The notes beneath the pieces are model-generated. The model did no database searches. It was not told the DNA's origin and saw nothing but the letters and a program-made list of their open reading frames with translations. Below, one piece after another: positions 18,064 to 26,698 of a stretch of 64,000 bases of DNA; position 1 is the stretch's first letter; each line of letters opens with the position of its first letter. Made by a program: the position numbers and the translations under genes. This DNA comes from Nocardioides albus (lineage in GTDB: Bacteria; Actinomycetota; Actinomycetes; Propionibacteriales; Nocardioidaceae): NCBI RefSeq assembly GCF_014648255.1, contig NZ_BMQT01000005.1, forward strand, positions 144,029-208,028, read 5' to 3'.

Positions 18064-18085
18064 CGCTCCCCAGCGGTGGTGACCA

Positions 18086-18820
18086 GTGACGGCGACCGGT
18101 GAAGGGGCCCACGCGGGCCACGGCGACGCCGAGGAGCGGGCCGAGGGCCTGAACAACCGCCTCAACTGGCTGCGCGCAGGGGTCCTCGGCGCCAACGACG
18201 GCATCGTGTCGACCGCCGGTGTGGTGATGGGTGTCGCCGGCGCCACCACCGACGACACCGCGATCCTCATCGCCGGCGTCGCAGCCCTGGTGGCGGGAGC
18301 GATCAGCATGGCGGCGGGAGAGTACGTCTCCGTCTCGACCCAGCGCGACACCGAGGAGTCGCTGATCGCCAAGGAGCGGCGCGAGCTGGAGGAGATGCCC
18401 GAGGAGGAGCTGCGCGAGCTGGAGGGCTTCCTGCGGGAGCGCGGGCTCGAGGACGAGACCGCCACCGACGTCGCCCGGCAGCTCACCGAGCGCGACGCGC
18501 TGCGGGCCCACGCTGCGCTGGAGCTCGGGATCGACGTCGACGACCTCACCTCGCCCTGGGCCGCGGCCGGGGCCTCGATGCTCTCGTTCACGCTCGGAGC
18601 GCTGCTGCCGCTGCTGTCGATCACGCTCTTCCCCGACAGCGTCCGCACCTGGGCGACGGTCCTCGCGGTCGGGGCCGCGCTCGCCGTCACCGGCTGGACC
18701 AGCGCCCGCCTCGGCTACGCCCCGCCCGCGCGGGCGGCGTTGCGCAACGTCGCCGGCGGACTGCTGGCGATGCTGGTGACCTATGTCGTCGGCGACCTCC
18801 TCGGCACACAACTCGAGTGA
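18086..18820 (+). CDS. VIT1/CCC1-family transporter
   Basis: 244 residues, GTG start. Matches the VIT family: NNRLNWLRAGVLGANDGIVS at the first membrane helix, GAISMAAGEYVSVSTQRDTE after the second, an acidic cytoplasmic segment rich in Glu (about 95-140) that forms the metal-binding domain in the family, and three C-terminal helices. Transports Fe2+ or Mn2+, by proton exchange in characterised members. Lies 22 bp after the lipoprotein gene and 33 bp before thpR on the same strand. Confidence 0.94.
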   Translation: MTATGEGAHAGHGDAEERAEGLNNRLNWLRAGVLGANDGIVSTAGVVMGVAGATTDDTAILIAGVAALVAGAISMAAGEYVSVSTQRDTEESLIAKERRELEEMPEEELRELEGFLRERGLEDETATDVARQLTERDALRAHAALELGIDVDDLTSPWAAAGASMLSFTLGALLPLLSITLFPDSVRTWATVLAVGAALAVTGWTSARLGYAPPARAALRNVAGGLLAMLVTYVVGDLLGTQLE

Positions 18821-18853
18821 CCCGGCCGCCGCCGGCGGGCACAATGGGGACCG

Positions 18854-19414
18854 ATGAATCGAATGTTCGTGGCGGTGGTCCCGCCGGAGTCGGTGATCGA
18901 AGATCTCGACGAGTTCCTGTCCGTACGCCGCGACGCGGCCTCCTTCCGCTGGTCGTCCCCCGACCAGCTCCATCTGACGCTCGCCTTCGCTGAGCACGTC
19001 CCCGACAGGTCCCTCGACGAGGCGATCGAGCGACTGGAGACGGCCGCGGGGCGGCGTACTCCCTTCACGCTGACCATCACGGGAGGCGGTGCCTTCCCCA
19101 ACGTGGTCGAGGGCAAGGTCCTCTACGCCGGCGTAGAGACCGACGCGTCCGAGGAGCTCGACCGGGTGGCCGCCGGGGCTCGGAATGCCCTGGTCAAGGC
19201 CGGGGTCGAGGTCGACGGCGGACGGTTCCGGCCGCACCTGACGGTCGCCCGGACCGGCGTTCCGGTCGAGCTCAGCAACTGGGTGCGGTTGCTCGATGCG
19301 TACCGCGGCCCTTCCTGGACCGTCTCCTCGTTCGCCCTGGTGCGCTCACGTCTCGGTGGGGGGCCGAGGAAGCGTCCGGTCTACGAGGTCATAGCAGAGT
19401 TCCCTTTCGGTTGA
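18854..19414 (+). CDS. thpR: RNA 2',3'-cyclic phosphodiesterase
   Basis: 186 residues. The two HxT motifs of the 2H phosphoesterase family are HLTLAF (near 40) and HLTVAR (near 130). ThpR (LigT-like) opens 2',3'-cyclic phosphate ends of RNA or ligates tRNA halves in vitro. The gene length and the FVAVVPPESV start fit the family. Read in the same direction as the VIT transporter, with a 33-bp gap. Confidence 0.93.
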   Translation: MNRMFVAVVPPESVIEDLDEFLSVRRDAASFRWSSPDQLHLTLAFAEHVPDRSLDEAIERLETAAGRRTPFTLTITGGGAFPNVVEGKVLYAGVETDASEELDRVAAGARNALVKAGVEVDGGRFRPHLTVARTGVPVELSNWVRLLDAYRGPSWTVSSFALVRSRLGGGPRKRPVYEVIAEFPFG

Positions 19415-19499
19415 GAGAAAGCCCCGGGTGGTAACGGCCCGGACCAGGCGTCGCTACCGTGTGCGGCCTGTTTCGACCTGACCCAGAGGAGAACCGGAC

Positions 19500-20033
19500 A
19501 TGAGTCGTCGAGTGGGGCGCAACGCCTACACCGGACTGTTCAACGATGTCGTGCTGCTCGCCGCCCGTGTGGTCGTCGGCGGGATCTTCGTCGCGCACGG
19601 CTGGCAGAAGTACGACCAGGGCTTCGCCGGCACCGAGCAGTTCCTCGGAGGCCTGGGGGTCCCCGAGCCCGCGATCGCAGCTCAGGTGGCCACCTACGTC
19701 GAGCTCGTCGGGGGTGCGCTGCTGATGCTCGGTCTGTTCGCGCCCATCGTCGGGGTGCTCCTCGCCGCTCAGATGGCGGGAGCGATCTGGTACGCCCACC
19801 GCACCACCGAGGTCTTCGTCGACCAGGGCGGCTGGGAGCTCGCCGCCGCGCTCGGCGTCGCAGCCCTCGTGCTCGGCCTGGTCGCTCCCGGCCGGTTCAC
19901 CCTCGACCAGCTCCTGACCTGGCCCTTCAAGGCGATCTCGGCGAAGCGCAATGCCAAGAAAGCCGAGGCTGCCGAGACCGAGGCGGAGGCCGCTCAGCCG
20001 GTCGTCGAGGAGAAGGTCACCGTCAAGGCCTGA
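19500..20033 (+). CDS. DoxX-family membrane protein
   Basis: 177 residues, ATG start with AGAGGAG upstream. Four membrane helices of the DoxX fold: VVLLAARVVVGGIFVAHGWQK, a second at about 60-80, a third near 85-100 (AQMAGAIWYAH), and a fourth near 115-135. The tail (about 145-177) is Lys/Glu/Ala rich. DoxX proteins take part in redox or sulfur metabolism complexes; in actinobacteria the role is mostly unknown. Its 3-prime end faces upp, with a hairpin repeat between. Confidence 0.92.
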   Translation: MSRRVGRNAYTGLFNDVVLLAARVVVGGIFVAHGWQKYDQGFAGTEQFLGGLGVPEPAIAAQVATYVELVGGALLMLGLFAPIVGVLLAAQMAGAIWYAHRTTEVFVDQGGWELAAALGVAALVLGLVAPGRFTLDQLLTWPFKAISAKRNAKKAEAAETEAEAAQPVVEEKVTVKA

Positions 20034-20035
20034 AC

Positions 20036-20085
20036 CCGCTGGTCGACACGCTCGGCCGCAGACGGCCTCACGGCTCGACCAGCGG
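20036..20085. terminator. Repeat-type hairpin between doxX and upp (bidirectional terminator)
   Basis: An 11-bp perfect inverted repeat, CCGCTGGTCGA (20036-20046) with TCGACCAGCGG (20075-20085), encloses a smaller GGCC-based stem. It shares TCGACACGCTCG and GGCTCGACCAGCGG with the repeat in the DUF58 gene at 63527-63594, so it belongs to a dispersed family. It sits between convergent genes. Confidence 0.7.
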
Positions 20086-20098
20086 TGGTTTCGGCAGC

Positions 20099-20740
20099 TC
20101 AGCCTGCGACGCCGTAGAGCCGGTCGCCGGCGTCACCGAGACCGGGGACGATGTAGCCCTTCTCGTTGAGCTTCTCGTCCAGGGCCGCGGTGACGAGCCG
20201 GACCGGAGCCTCGATGCCGTCGAGGGCGTTCTCGAGAGCCTCGATGCCCTCGGGCGCGGCCAGAAGGGTGACCGCGGTGATGTCGTCGGCGCCGCGCGAG
20301 ACCAGGAAGTCGATCGCCGCGGCCAGGGTGCCGCCGGTGGCCAGCATCGGGTCGACGACGTAGCACTGCCGACCGGAGAGATCGGCGGGGAGACGTTCGG
20401 CGTACGTCGTCGCCTCCAGCGTCTCCTCGTTGCGGACCATGCCGAGGAAGCCGACCTCGGCGGTCGGCAGCAGCCGGATCATCCCGTCGAGCATCCCAAG
20501 ACCGGCCCGGAGGATCGGGACGATCAGCGGCTGCGGGTCGGTGAGGCGTACGCCTTGGGTCTGGGCGACCGGAGTGACGATGTCGACCGGTGCGACGCGT
20601 ACGCCACGGGTCGCCTCATAGGCGAGCAACGTGACGAGCTCGTCCGCAAGCCGCCGGAAAGTCGACGAATCAGTCTCCTTGTTACGCAGTGTGGTGAGCT
20701 TGTGGGCGACGAGCGGGTGGTCCACAACGAGGGTCTCCAT
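20099..20740 (-). CDS. upp: Uracil phosphoribosyltransferase
   Basis: 213 residues, the standard length. Shows [20 protein letters not shown] at the N terminus, [11 protein letters not shown], and the PRPP-binding loop [12 protein letters not shown]. Makes UMP from uracil and PRPP in pyrimidine salvage. Read leftward, divergent from the TadA-associated protein gene with an 81-bp gap, convergent with doxX across a hairpin. Confidence 0.98.
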   Translation of the reverse strand: METLVVDHPLVAHKLTTLRNKETDSSTFRRLADELVTLLAYEATRGVRVAPVDIVTPVAQTQGVRLTDPQPLIVPILRAGLGMLDGMIRLLPTAEVGFLGMVRNEETLEATTYAERLPADLSGRQCYVVDPMLATGGTLAAAIDFLVSRGADDITAVTLLAAPEGIEALENALDGIEAPVRLVTAALDEKLNEKGYIVPGLGDAGDRLYGVAG

Positions 20741-20821
20741 GGGTTGAACCCTACGATCGGTTCCCCTTCAGGTCACCAATTCCCCCTAGACCTTGGGCTG
20801 ATTGGATGTCACTCTGGTCGT

Positions 20822-21334
20822 GTGTCTGATCAGCTGGAGCAGATCGAGGGTGTTGACTTCGCCGTCGCGATGTATCGCGAGAACGGCGCTTGGGTTGTGC
20901 GCGAGCTCGCTCACGACCTGCTGACCGACGTCGAGACTCTGACGCATGCGCTCCACCGCTTCCCAGGCGATGGCGGCGCGATCGCGATGGCAGCGATCGA
21001 CGAGGACTTCTTCGTGATCGTCCGGGTCACCGGCGCCGCGACCAGGGTGCTGCTCTCCGACGTGACCGCGGCCGACGAGTGGGAGCTGGCGGCGTCGGCT
21101 CTCGACGTGCTCGGGCTGCCGCTGCCGGAGGAGGTCGAGGACGAGGAGGAGGCCGATCCGGCCGGCGACCTCGGCATCCTCGCCGACTTCGGGATGAGCG
21201 CGGTCGACATGGGCATGCTGCTCGACGACATGATCGAGGACGACCTCTACCCCGACGAGACGCTCTCCGAGATCGCCCGCGCGATCGGCTGCGGCGAGGC
21301 CTTCGACGACACCGTCGGCCTCATGCCCGCGTGA
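20822..21334 (+). CDS. tRNA adenosine deaminase-associated protein
   Basis: 170 residues from GTG 20822; longer in-frame sequence upstream overlaps upp and is not coding. Matches the actinobacterial protein always found beside tadA: VDFAVAMYRENGAWVVREL, an acidic central linker (PEEVEDEEEADPAGDL) and ARAIGCGEAFDD near the end. Its role is not established. The stop overlaps the tadA start (GTGA), so the two are co-translated. Confidence 0.93.
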   Translation: MSDQLEQIEGVDFAVAMYRENGAWVVRELAHDLLTDVETLTHALHRFPGDGGAIAMAAIDEDFFVIVRVTGAATRVLLSDVTAADEWELAASALDVLGLPLPEEVEDEEEADPAGDLGILADFGMSAVDMGMLLDDMIEDDLYPDETLSEIARAIGCGEAFDDTVGLMPA

Positions 21335-21828
21335 CCCCAACCGAGCGGTGGGAGGCCCCGATGCGGGCCGCCCTCGACGAAGGTCGCGCTGCCCTGGCGA
21401 CCGGTGACGTCCCGATCGGCGCGGTCGTCGTCGACCCGTCCGGGGCCGTGATCGGCACCGGACGGAACGTACGCGAGGCCGAGGCAGACCCGACCGGACA
21501 TGCCGAGGTGGTCGCGCTGCGTGAGGCGGCCAAGGCACGCGGTGAGTGGCGGCTGGAGGGCTGCACGCTCGTGGTGACGCTGGAGCCGTGCACGATGTGC
21601 GCCGGTGCCGCGGTCCTGGCCAGGGTGGAGCGGATCGTCTTCGGTGCCTTCGACGACAAGGCCGGTGCGGTGGGGTCGCTGTGGGATGTCGTACGTGACC
21701 GCCGGCTCAATCACCGGCCCGAGGTCGTCGCCGGCGTGATGGCCGAGGAGCAGCGCGCGCTGCTGGCCGATTTCTTCGGGGCCCACCGAGGCGCCCCCGA
21801 TTTCGGCGAGGACCACCCGAGGTTGTAA
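21331..21828 (+). CDS. tadA: tRNA-specific adenosine deaminase
   Basis: 165 residues from GTG 21331 (ATG 21361 is an alternative). The cytidine/deoxycytidylate deaminase zinc motifs are present: HAE in GHAEVVAL and PCxxC in LEPCTMCAGA. Converts A34 to inosine in tRNA-Arg(ACG), allowing decoding of CGN codons. The 4-bp overlap with the upstream partner gene and a tRNA-Ser gene ten bases downstream make a small translation-related block. Confidence 0.95.
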   Translation: MTPTERWEAPMRAALDEGRAALATGDVPIGAVVVDPSGAVIGTGRNVREAEADPTGHAEVVALREAAKARGEWRLEGCTLVVTLEPCTMCAGAAVLARVERIVFGAFDDKAGAVGSLWDVVRDRRLNHRPEVVAGVMAEEQRALLADFFGAHRGAPDFGEDHPRL

Positions 21829-21838
21829 CTTATTCGGC

Positions 21839-21926
21839 GGTGACGTGTCCGAGCGGCCGATGGTGCAACACTCGAAATGTTGTGTAGGGCGACCTACCGT
21901 GGGTTCAAATCCCACCGTCACCGCCA
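21839..21926 (+). tRNA. tRNA-Ser (anticodon CGA)
   Basis: 88 nt including an encoded CCA. Acceptor stem GGTGACG pairs with CGTCACC; discriminator G; anticodon stem CAACA/TGTTG with loop CTCGAAA gives anticodon CGA (reads UCG). The long variable arm TGTAGGGCGACCTAC and T-loop GGTTCAAATCC are typical of class II serine tRNA. Confidence 0.97.
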
Positions 21927-21930
21927 CACG

Positions 21931-21965
21931 GAGAACCCCTGGGTGACCAGGGGTTCTCTGCTTTT
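21931..21965 (+). terminator. Intrinsic terminator of tRNA-Ser
   Basis: A perfect 12-bp stem GAGAACCCCTGG / CCAGGGGTTCTC with loop GTGA, followed by TGCTTTT, four bases after the tRNA 3-prime end. It also lies just after the stop of the convergent fructosamine kinase gene and may serve both strands. Confidence 0.93.
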
Positions 21966-21970
21966 CGCCC

Positions 21971-22828
21971 TCAGAGGTAGCGAGCGGCCACGGTGGCGGC
22001 GCGCGCGCCGTAGCTGCCGCCGAACATCGCCGCGTGGACGAGCAGCGGGAAGAGCTGGTGGAGGCCCTGGCGGTCCTCCCAGCCCTCGGCGAGGGGCTTC
22101 GTGTCCTCGTAGGCGGTCATCATCCGCTCCAGATGGGGCAGACCGAAGAGCGCGAGCATCGCGAGGTCGACCTCGCGGTGACCGGCGTACGCGGCAGGGT
22201 CGATGAGCCAGGCCTCGCCGCTGCGGTCCCAGAGCACGTTGCCGTTCCAGAGATCGCCGTGGAGAAGTGCAGGCGGCTCCTCCGGGATCAGCGACGTCAG
22301 CTTCCCGACGACCTGCTCGACCCGCTCGGCACCGGTGGCATCGATGGCGCCGCGGTCGCGGGCGGCCTTGAGGTAGGGGAGCAGGCGGCGTACGGCATAG
22401 AACTCGGCCCAGGTGTCCGCCGCCTTGTTGGGCATCGGCAGTCGGCCGATGAACCCGTCCTTCTCGGCGCCGAAGCTCGGGACCGGGGTGGAGTGCAGGC
22501 CCGCGAGCGCGCGGCCGAGCTCCTCGGCGGTCTCGGCGTTGGGGCGGCCGGGATCGATCCAGCGCAGCACCAGACAGTCGGGCTCGGCGGCGAGCACCTC
22601 GGGAACCCTCACCGCCCCCGACTCCTCCAGCCAGCGAAGCCCGCGGGCCTCGGCGGCGACGAAGTCGTCACGGACCGGGGAGAGAGCCTTCATCAGCACC
22701 AGCGAGCCGTCGCTGAGCCGGATCTTGGTGGCGGTCGAGATGTCGCCGCCCGCGACGGGAGATGTGCTCACCACCGCGGCCCCGAGCAGCTGTTCGGCAC
22801 GTCGGGCGACCGCGGGCTGGCGGGTCAC
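21971..22828 (-). CDS. Fructosamine kinase family protein
   Basis: 285 residues. Protein-kinase-like fold with the FN3K signatures: GGDISTATKIRLSDG (glycine-rich loop), catalytic HGDLWNGN (about 191-198) and metal-binding DPAAYAGHREVD. The family phosphorylates fructosamines on glycated amines or proteins and so starts deglycation. The start overlaps the upstream phosphatase stop by 4 bp (ATGA), so the two genes are expressed together; this pairing with a low-molecular-weight phosphatase is common in actinobacteria. Confidence 0.95.
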   Translation of the reverse strand: MTRQPAVARRAEQLLGAAVVSTSPVAGGDISTATKIRLSDGSLVLMKALSPVRDDFVAAEARGLRWLEESGAVRVPEVLAAEPDCLVLRWIDPGRPNAETAEELGRALAGLHSTPVPSFGAEKDGFIGRLPMPNKAADTWAEFYAVRRLLPYLKAARDRGAIDATGAERVEQVVGKLTSLIPEEPPALLHGDLWNGNVLWDRSGEAWLIDPAAYAGHREVDLAMLALFGLPHLERMMTAYEDTKPLAEGWEDRQGLHQLFPLLVHAAMFGGSYGARAATVAARYL

Positions 22829-23340
22829 GAACCGCGCCTCGACGTGGCTAGAGTCGCGACGATCGCATCACTCGTACGTTCCACCATGGCCAGCACCTCC
22901 CGGAATCCCTCGGCACCACCGTAATAGGGATCGGGCACATCTCCGGGGCCTTCGGGATCGAAATCACGAAACATCCGCAGCCCGCCCCCGGGCGCCTGAC
23001 CAGCCAGATCGGCTCGGTGGTCGAGCTTGTCGAGACCTCCGTCAGGCCACGACGCAGCTAGGTCGGCCAGGTTGTCCGCGTCCATCGCAAGCACGAGGTC
23101 GTACGTCTCTGAGTCCCCGACCGGCCATTGCTGAGCCCGGTGACGCTCGGGGTCATAGCCCGCCTCAGCCAGCGTTGCGGCCGCGCGGCGATCCATCTTC
23201 TCGCCGGCGTGCCAGCCGCCGGTGCCGGCCGAGACGAGCTCCACGTCGTCGAGCCCAGCACCGTCGAGACGGTCCCGCAGCACCACCTCCGCCATCGGAG
23301 AACGGCAGATGTTGCCCAGGCAGACGACCGCGATCTTCAT
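22825..23340 (-). CDS. Low molecular weight protein-tyrosine phosphatase
   Basis: 171 residues. The P-loop C-x5-R is CLGNICRS (Cys7, Arg13) at the N terminus, and the general acid Asp is in DPYYGG near residue 141. Removes phosphate from phosphotyrosine. The middle of the protein (LDKLDHRADLAG, about 101-112) is encoded by the 25-bp dispersed repeat at 23013-23037 and probably forms an extra loop absent in other family members. Operon with fructosamine kinase. Confidence 0.93.
   Translation of the reverse strand: MKIAVVCLGNICRSPMAEVVLRDRLDGAGLDDVELVSAGTGGWHAGEKMDRRAAATLAEAGYDPERHRAQQWPVGDSETYDLVLAMDADNLADLAASWPDGGLDKLDHRADLAGQAPGGGLRMFRDFDPEGPGDVPDPYYGGAEGFREVLAMVERTSDAIVATLATSRRGS
23013..23037. 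repeat. 25-bp dispersed repeat, copy 2 (in phosphatase gene)
   Basis: Exact reverse complement of 4054-4078, 25 of 25 bases. It is read in frame on the minus strand and gives residues GLDKLDHR in the phosphatase. Confidence 0.85.
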
Positions 23341-23393
23341 GGACCGAGTTTTACATTTCGGCCAAGAATGCGGGCAGATGCCGCCGGTTCGGC

Positions 23394-23783
23394 TCAGTCC
23401 CTGGCGTCGGGCCAGGCGAGATCGAGGAACCAGTTCATGATCGAGATGACGATGCCGCCGAGCAGAGCTGCCCAGAAGCCATCGACGTGGAATCCGACGT
23501 CGGAGGGGAGAATCCAGGCGGTCAGGCCGAGCATCGCGGCGTTGATCACCAGCAGGAGCAGACCCAGGGTGAGCAGGATGAACGGAAGCGTCAAGAGCTT
23601 CACGATCGGCTTCACGAAGACGGAGACGATGCCGAGCACGAAGGCGACGAGCAGCAGCGGGAGGATCTTCTCCTTGATCTCGGCCATGCCGCTGGTGGCG
23701 CCGTCGAAGAAGATCCCGTCGACGAGCCAGGTAGCCACGGCCAGAGCGATGGCGTTGGTGATGAGCCAGGTCACGATGCGCAT
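23394..23783 (-). CDS. Phage holin family (PhageHol_4) membrane protein
   Basis: 129 residues with four membrane helices: WLITNAIALAVATWLVDGIFF, KILPLLLVAFVLGIVSVF, LLTLPFILLTLGLLLLVINAAM and LLGGIVISIMNW. The YvlD/PhageHol_4 family is chromosomal in many bacteria and does not imply a prophage. Function unknown, with links to cell-envelope stress in some species. Monocistronic, 53 bp downstream of the phosphatase start region on the opposite side of a short gap. Confidence 0.92.
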   Translation of the reverse strand: MRIVTWLITNAIALAVATWLVDGIFFDGATSGMAEIKEKILPLLLVAFVLGIVSVFVKPIVKLLTLPFILLTLGLLLLVINAAMLGLTAWILPSDVGFHVDGFWAALLGGIVISIMNWFLDLAWPDARD

Positions 23784-23845
23784 GTCGATGAGTGTCGCAG
23801 GCTCAGCGCCTCAGCGTAAGGAGGTCGGGCGACCGGTGTGGCGGG

Positions 23846-24526
23846 TCACTTCTCCAGGCGTAGTGCCTTGCAGATCGAGTGGGCCGCGTCGGAGAGGTGC
23901 TTCTGGAGGAACCGCTCGGCGTCGTGGATGTGGTCGGCGTCCAGGAGGCGGACCAGGGCGGCGTGGTCCTCCGCCTGGTCGTGGGCGTTGCGGCGGATGC
24001 GGTCGACCTGGGCGAGGGCGAGCTTGAGCTCGAGGACCAGCTGCTCCTGCATCGCGACCAGCCGAGGAGACCCGGTGAGTGCCACGAGCGAGAGATGGAA
24101 GGCGAGGTGGCGCTCGTTGAGCTCGCGGTAGGTCGAGTTCTCCGAGTGGACCGCCGAGATGTACGCATCGAGGGACTCGTGCACCGCCGTGCGGTTCTCC
24201 GCCGAGGCGTTGCCCCAGTTGCGCACCCCGGCCCCCTCGAGCACCCAGCGGGCGGCGCAGACGTCGCGGACCGAGGCGGCCTCGGGGGTGGCGACGGCGA
24301 CGCCCTTGTTGGGCGCGCGGGTGGCCAGGCCTTCGGCGACGAGGATGGTCAGCGCTTCGCGGACCGTCGAGCGGCCGACGCCCAGGGACTCGGCCAGGCC
24401 GTGCTCGCGCAGCGGGGTGCCGGACTCCAGCTCACCCTCGAACACCGCCCGGCGGAGCTCGTCGGCGACGCGGTCGACCGTCGATGCGGGTTCGTCCAGG
24501 GTGAGCGACTCGAACATGGGACCCAT
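23846..24526 (-). CDS. GntR-family regulator (FadR subfamily, FCD domain)
   Basis: 226 residues. N-terminal winged helix (about 12-75) with LRRAVFEGELESGTPLREHGLAESLGVGRS, given here as LRRAVFEGELESG then GRSTVREAL, and a C-terminal FCD helical domain (about 95-215) that carries ligand-binding His residues. It is divergent from the dimethylargininase gene, and the gap contains a site matching the FadR-type consensus (24599-24611). A metabolite of arginine or methylarginine catabolism is a reasonable inducer guess, but this is inference. Confidence 0.94.
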   Translation of the reverse strand: MGPMFESLTLDEPASTVDRVADELRRAVFEGELESGTPLREHGLAESLGVGRSTVREALTILVAEGLATRAPNKGVAVATPEAASVRDVCAARWVLEGAGVRNWGNASAENRTAVHESLDAYISAVHSENSTYRELNERHLAFHLSLVALTGSPRLVAMQEQLVLELKLALAQVDRIRRNAHDQAEDHAALVRLLDADHIHDAERFLQKHLSDAAHSICKALRLEK

Positions 24527-24598
24527 TGTCCTACCTGCGCTCGCCCTCTGTGTGGACTGTCGGTGATGACCGTTCGTGCTCTACCCTATCGACAGAAG

Positions 24599-24611
24599 AT
24601 TGTCTGACAAT
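24599..24611. promoter_or_regulatory. FadR-type GntR operator
   Basis: ATTGTCTGACAAT contains TTGTCTGACAA, matching the FadR-subfamily consensus T-N-G-T-N3-A-C-N-A. It sits in the 140-bp divergent gap, 56 bp before the ddaH start. Confidence 0.8.
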
Positions 24612-24666
24612 CAGTCAATCAGGCAATCGGACGATCTGAAGTCAATCAGACCTGAGAGGGGTACGA

Positions 24667-25557
24667 GTGAGCACATCGCTGAGCTGGGGCCGTCACTACC
24701 TGATGACCGAGCCGACGCACTACCGCATCGACTACGCCATCAACCCGTTCATGGACACCGAGATCCAGCCCGATCCGGCCCGTGCTCGCGCGCAGTGGGA
24801 CACCCTGAAGGCGACCATCGAGGAGCTCGGCGGCCGGGTCGACGTCATCGCGCCGCGCGCGGACAGCCCCGACATGGTCTACGCGATGAACCTCGGCTTC
24901 GCCGCCACGCTCGCCGACGGCCGCCGCCACGTCATCCTCTCTCACATGCGCTTCCCCGAGCGACGCAACGAGACCCGCTCCGCGCTCGACTGGTTCGCCG
25001 CGAACGGCTGGGGGACGGCGTACGTCGGCAAGGACGGGATCGGGCCGTGCTTCGAGGCGGGGGACGTCTTCCCGTTCGCCGGTCACCTGGTCGCCGGCAC
25101 CGGCCCGCGCACCGACGAGCTGGCGCTGAAGACCCTGGCGGCCGAGCTGAACGTGCGGGTGCTGGGCGTCCGGACGACCCACTCCGGGATGTACCACCTC
25201 GACCTCGCCTTCTGTCCGCTCGACGAGCGCCGCGCGATCATCTGCCCGGACGCGCTCGCGCCGGAGTCCGCGCAGGCGCTCCTCGACCTGATCCCGGAGC
25301 CGCTGGTCATCACCGAGGAGGAGGCGCTGACCACCTTCGCCGCCAACTCGATCGTGATCGGCCGCACCATCGTGATGCCGTCCTGCCCGGACCGGATCCG
25401 CACCGTCCTCGAGGGCTGGGGCTTCACGATCCGGATCGTCGAGATGAGCGAGCTCCACCTCGGCGGCGGGTCCGTCCGCTGCGTCACGAACCCGCTCGAC
25501 ATCGTGGTCGGCCGAGACGTCCCCGTGGTTTACGGTGGCGAGGTCGTCGCGACCTAA
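24667..25557 (+). CDS. ddaH: N(G),N(G)-dimethylarginine dimethylaminohydrolase
   Basis: 296 residues, GTG start with GAGAGGG upstream. Pentein fold with the amidinotransferase-superfamily catalytic set: Glu130 in CFEAGDVF, His177 in MYHLDLAF and Cys272 in GGGSVRCVTNP. The early NPFMD motif is also typical. It hydrolyses dimethylarginine or a related guanidino compound to citrulline and an amine. An arginine-deiminase-like or other pentein specificity cannot be excluded. Probably controlled by the divergent GntR regulator; an aminotransferase gene follows 10 bp later. Confidence 0.9.
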   Translation: MSTSLSWGRHYLMTEPTHYRIDYAINPFMDTEIQPDPARARAQWDTLKATIEELGGRVDVIAPRADSPDMVYAMNLGFAATLADGRRHVILSHMRFPERRNETRSALDWFAANGWGTAYVGKDGIGPCFEAGDVFPFAGHLVAGTGPRTDELALKTLAAELNVRVLGVRTTHSGMYHLDLAFCPLDERRAIICPDALAPESAQALLDLIPEPLVITEEEALTTFAANSIVIGRTIVMPSCPDRIRTVLEGWGFTIRIVEMSELHLGGGSVRCVTNPLDIVVGRDVPVVYGGEVVAT

Positions 25558-25567
25558 AGTTGTGACC

Positions 25568-26647
25568 ATGACCACCCCACAGCCCCGTCCCAGTGTCGCC
25601 GCCATGCCTGCGTATGTCGCGGGCAAACCGCCGGCGGAGCGGCCGGGGCTGGTGACCTACAAGCTGTCGTCCAACGAGAACCCGTACCCGCCGCTCGACG
25701 GGGTCGTCGAGATCGCCGCCGCGGCGGCGGGTCGGGTCAACCGTTACCCCGACGCGGGCAGCACCGAGCTCTACGAGGCGCTCGCGACGAACTACCAGGT
25801 CCCGGCCGAGGAGCTCGCGCTCTCGACCGGCGCCGTGGCGCTGATCTTCCAGCTCGTCTCGGCCTACTGCGGGCCCGAGGACGAGGTCGTCTTCGCCTGG
25901 CGCAGCTTCGAGGCCTACCCGATCGCGGTGCTCGCCGCCGGGGCGACCGCGGTGAAGGTGCCGGTCGCTGACGACGGCCACCACGACCTCGACGCGATGG
26001 CAGCGGCCATCACGGAGCGTACGAAGGTCGTCTTCGTCTGCACGCCCAACAACCCCACCGGCACCTCGGTCACCCAGACCGAGCTCGATGCCTTCCTCGC
26101 GAAGGTGCCCGAGCACGTGCTGGTCGTGGTCGACGAGGCCTACGCCGAGTTCGTCCGGATGGACGACGCCGTCGACGGCATCGCCACCTACCGGGCCCGG
26201 CCCAACGTGGTCGTGCTGCGCACCTTCTCCAAGGCCTACGGGCTCGCCGGCTTCCGGGTCGGCTACGCCTTCGCGCCCGCGCCGATCGCCGCCACTCTGC
26301 GTGCGATGGCGCTGCCCTTCGGCGTCAACGTCGTCGCGCAGGCCGCCGGCGTAGCCTCGCTCGAGCGGAAGGCCGAGCTGCTGGCCCGCGTCGACGAGCT
26401 GGTCGCGGAGCGCACCCGTGTCGTCGAGGGCGTACGCGCCGCCGGCTGGGACGTCCCCGACGCCCAGGGCAACTTCGTCTGGTTCTCCTTCGGGTCGGTC
26501 GAGCGCTGCGCCGAGTTCGCCGCGGCCGCCGACGAGGTCGGCCTGATGGTCCGCCCCTACCCGCCCGAGGGCGTGCGCGTCTCGATCGGCGAGGCCGAGG
26601 CCAACACCCGCCTCATCGAGCTCGCCGGCTCATTCCCGAAGAGCTGA
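25568..26647 (+). CDS. Histidinol-phosphate/aromatic aminotransferase (class I/II PLP)
   Basis: 359 residues from ATG 25568. Fold type I PLP enzyme: SSNENPYPP at the N terminus, CTPNNPTGT, DEAYAEF and the Schiff-base Lys in TFSKAYGLAGFRVGY. Actinobacteria usually have two hisC-like genes, one acting on phenylalanine and tyrosine (pat). The absence of other his genes here favours the pat-like paralog. Only 10 bp after ddaH, so it is likely in the same operon. Confidence 0.92.
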   Translation: MTTPQPRPSVAAMPAYVAGKPPAERPGLVTYKLSSNENPYPPLDGVVEIAAAAAGRVNRYPDAGSTELYEALATNYQVPAEELALSTGAVALIFQLVSAYCGPEDEVVFAWRSFEAYPIAVLAAGATAVKVPVADDGHHDLDAMAAAITERTKVVFVCTPNNPTGTSVTQTELDAFLAKVPEHVLVVVDEAYAEFVRMDDAVDGIATYRARPNVVVLRTFSKAYGLAGFRVGYAFAPAPIAATLRAMALPFGVNVVAQAAGVASLERKAELLARVDELVAERTRVVEGVRAAGWDVPDAQGNFVWFSFGSVERCAEFAAAADEVGLMVRPYPPEGVRVSIGEAEANTRLIELAGSFPKS

Positions 26648-26698
26648 CCTCGACGGTCTCGGTCGTTGTGGCCCCCGACCGGCAGGAGTGAAGTTACG

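Noticed and set aside
23394..23783. Prophage remnant based on holin-family gene
   Set aside because: The PhageHol_4 family is chromosomal in many bacteria, and no other phage gene is nearby.
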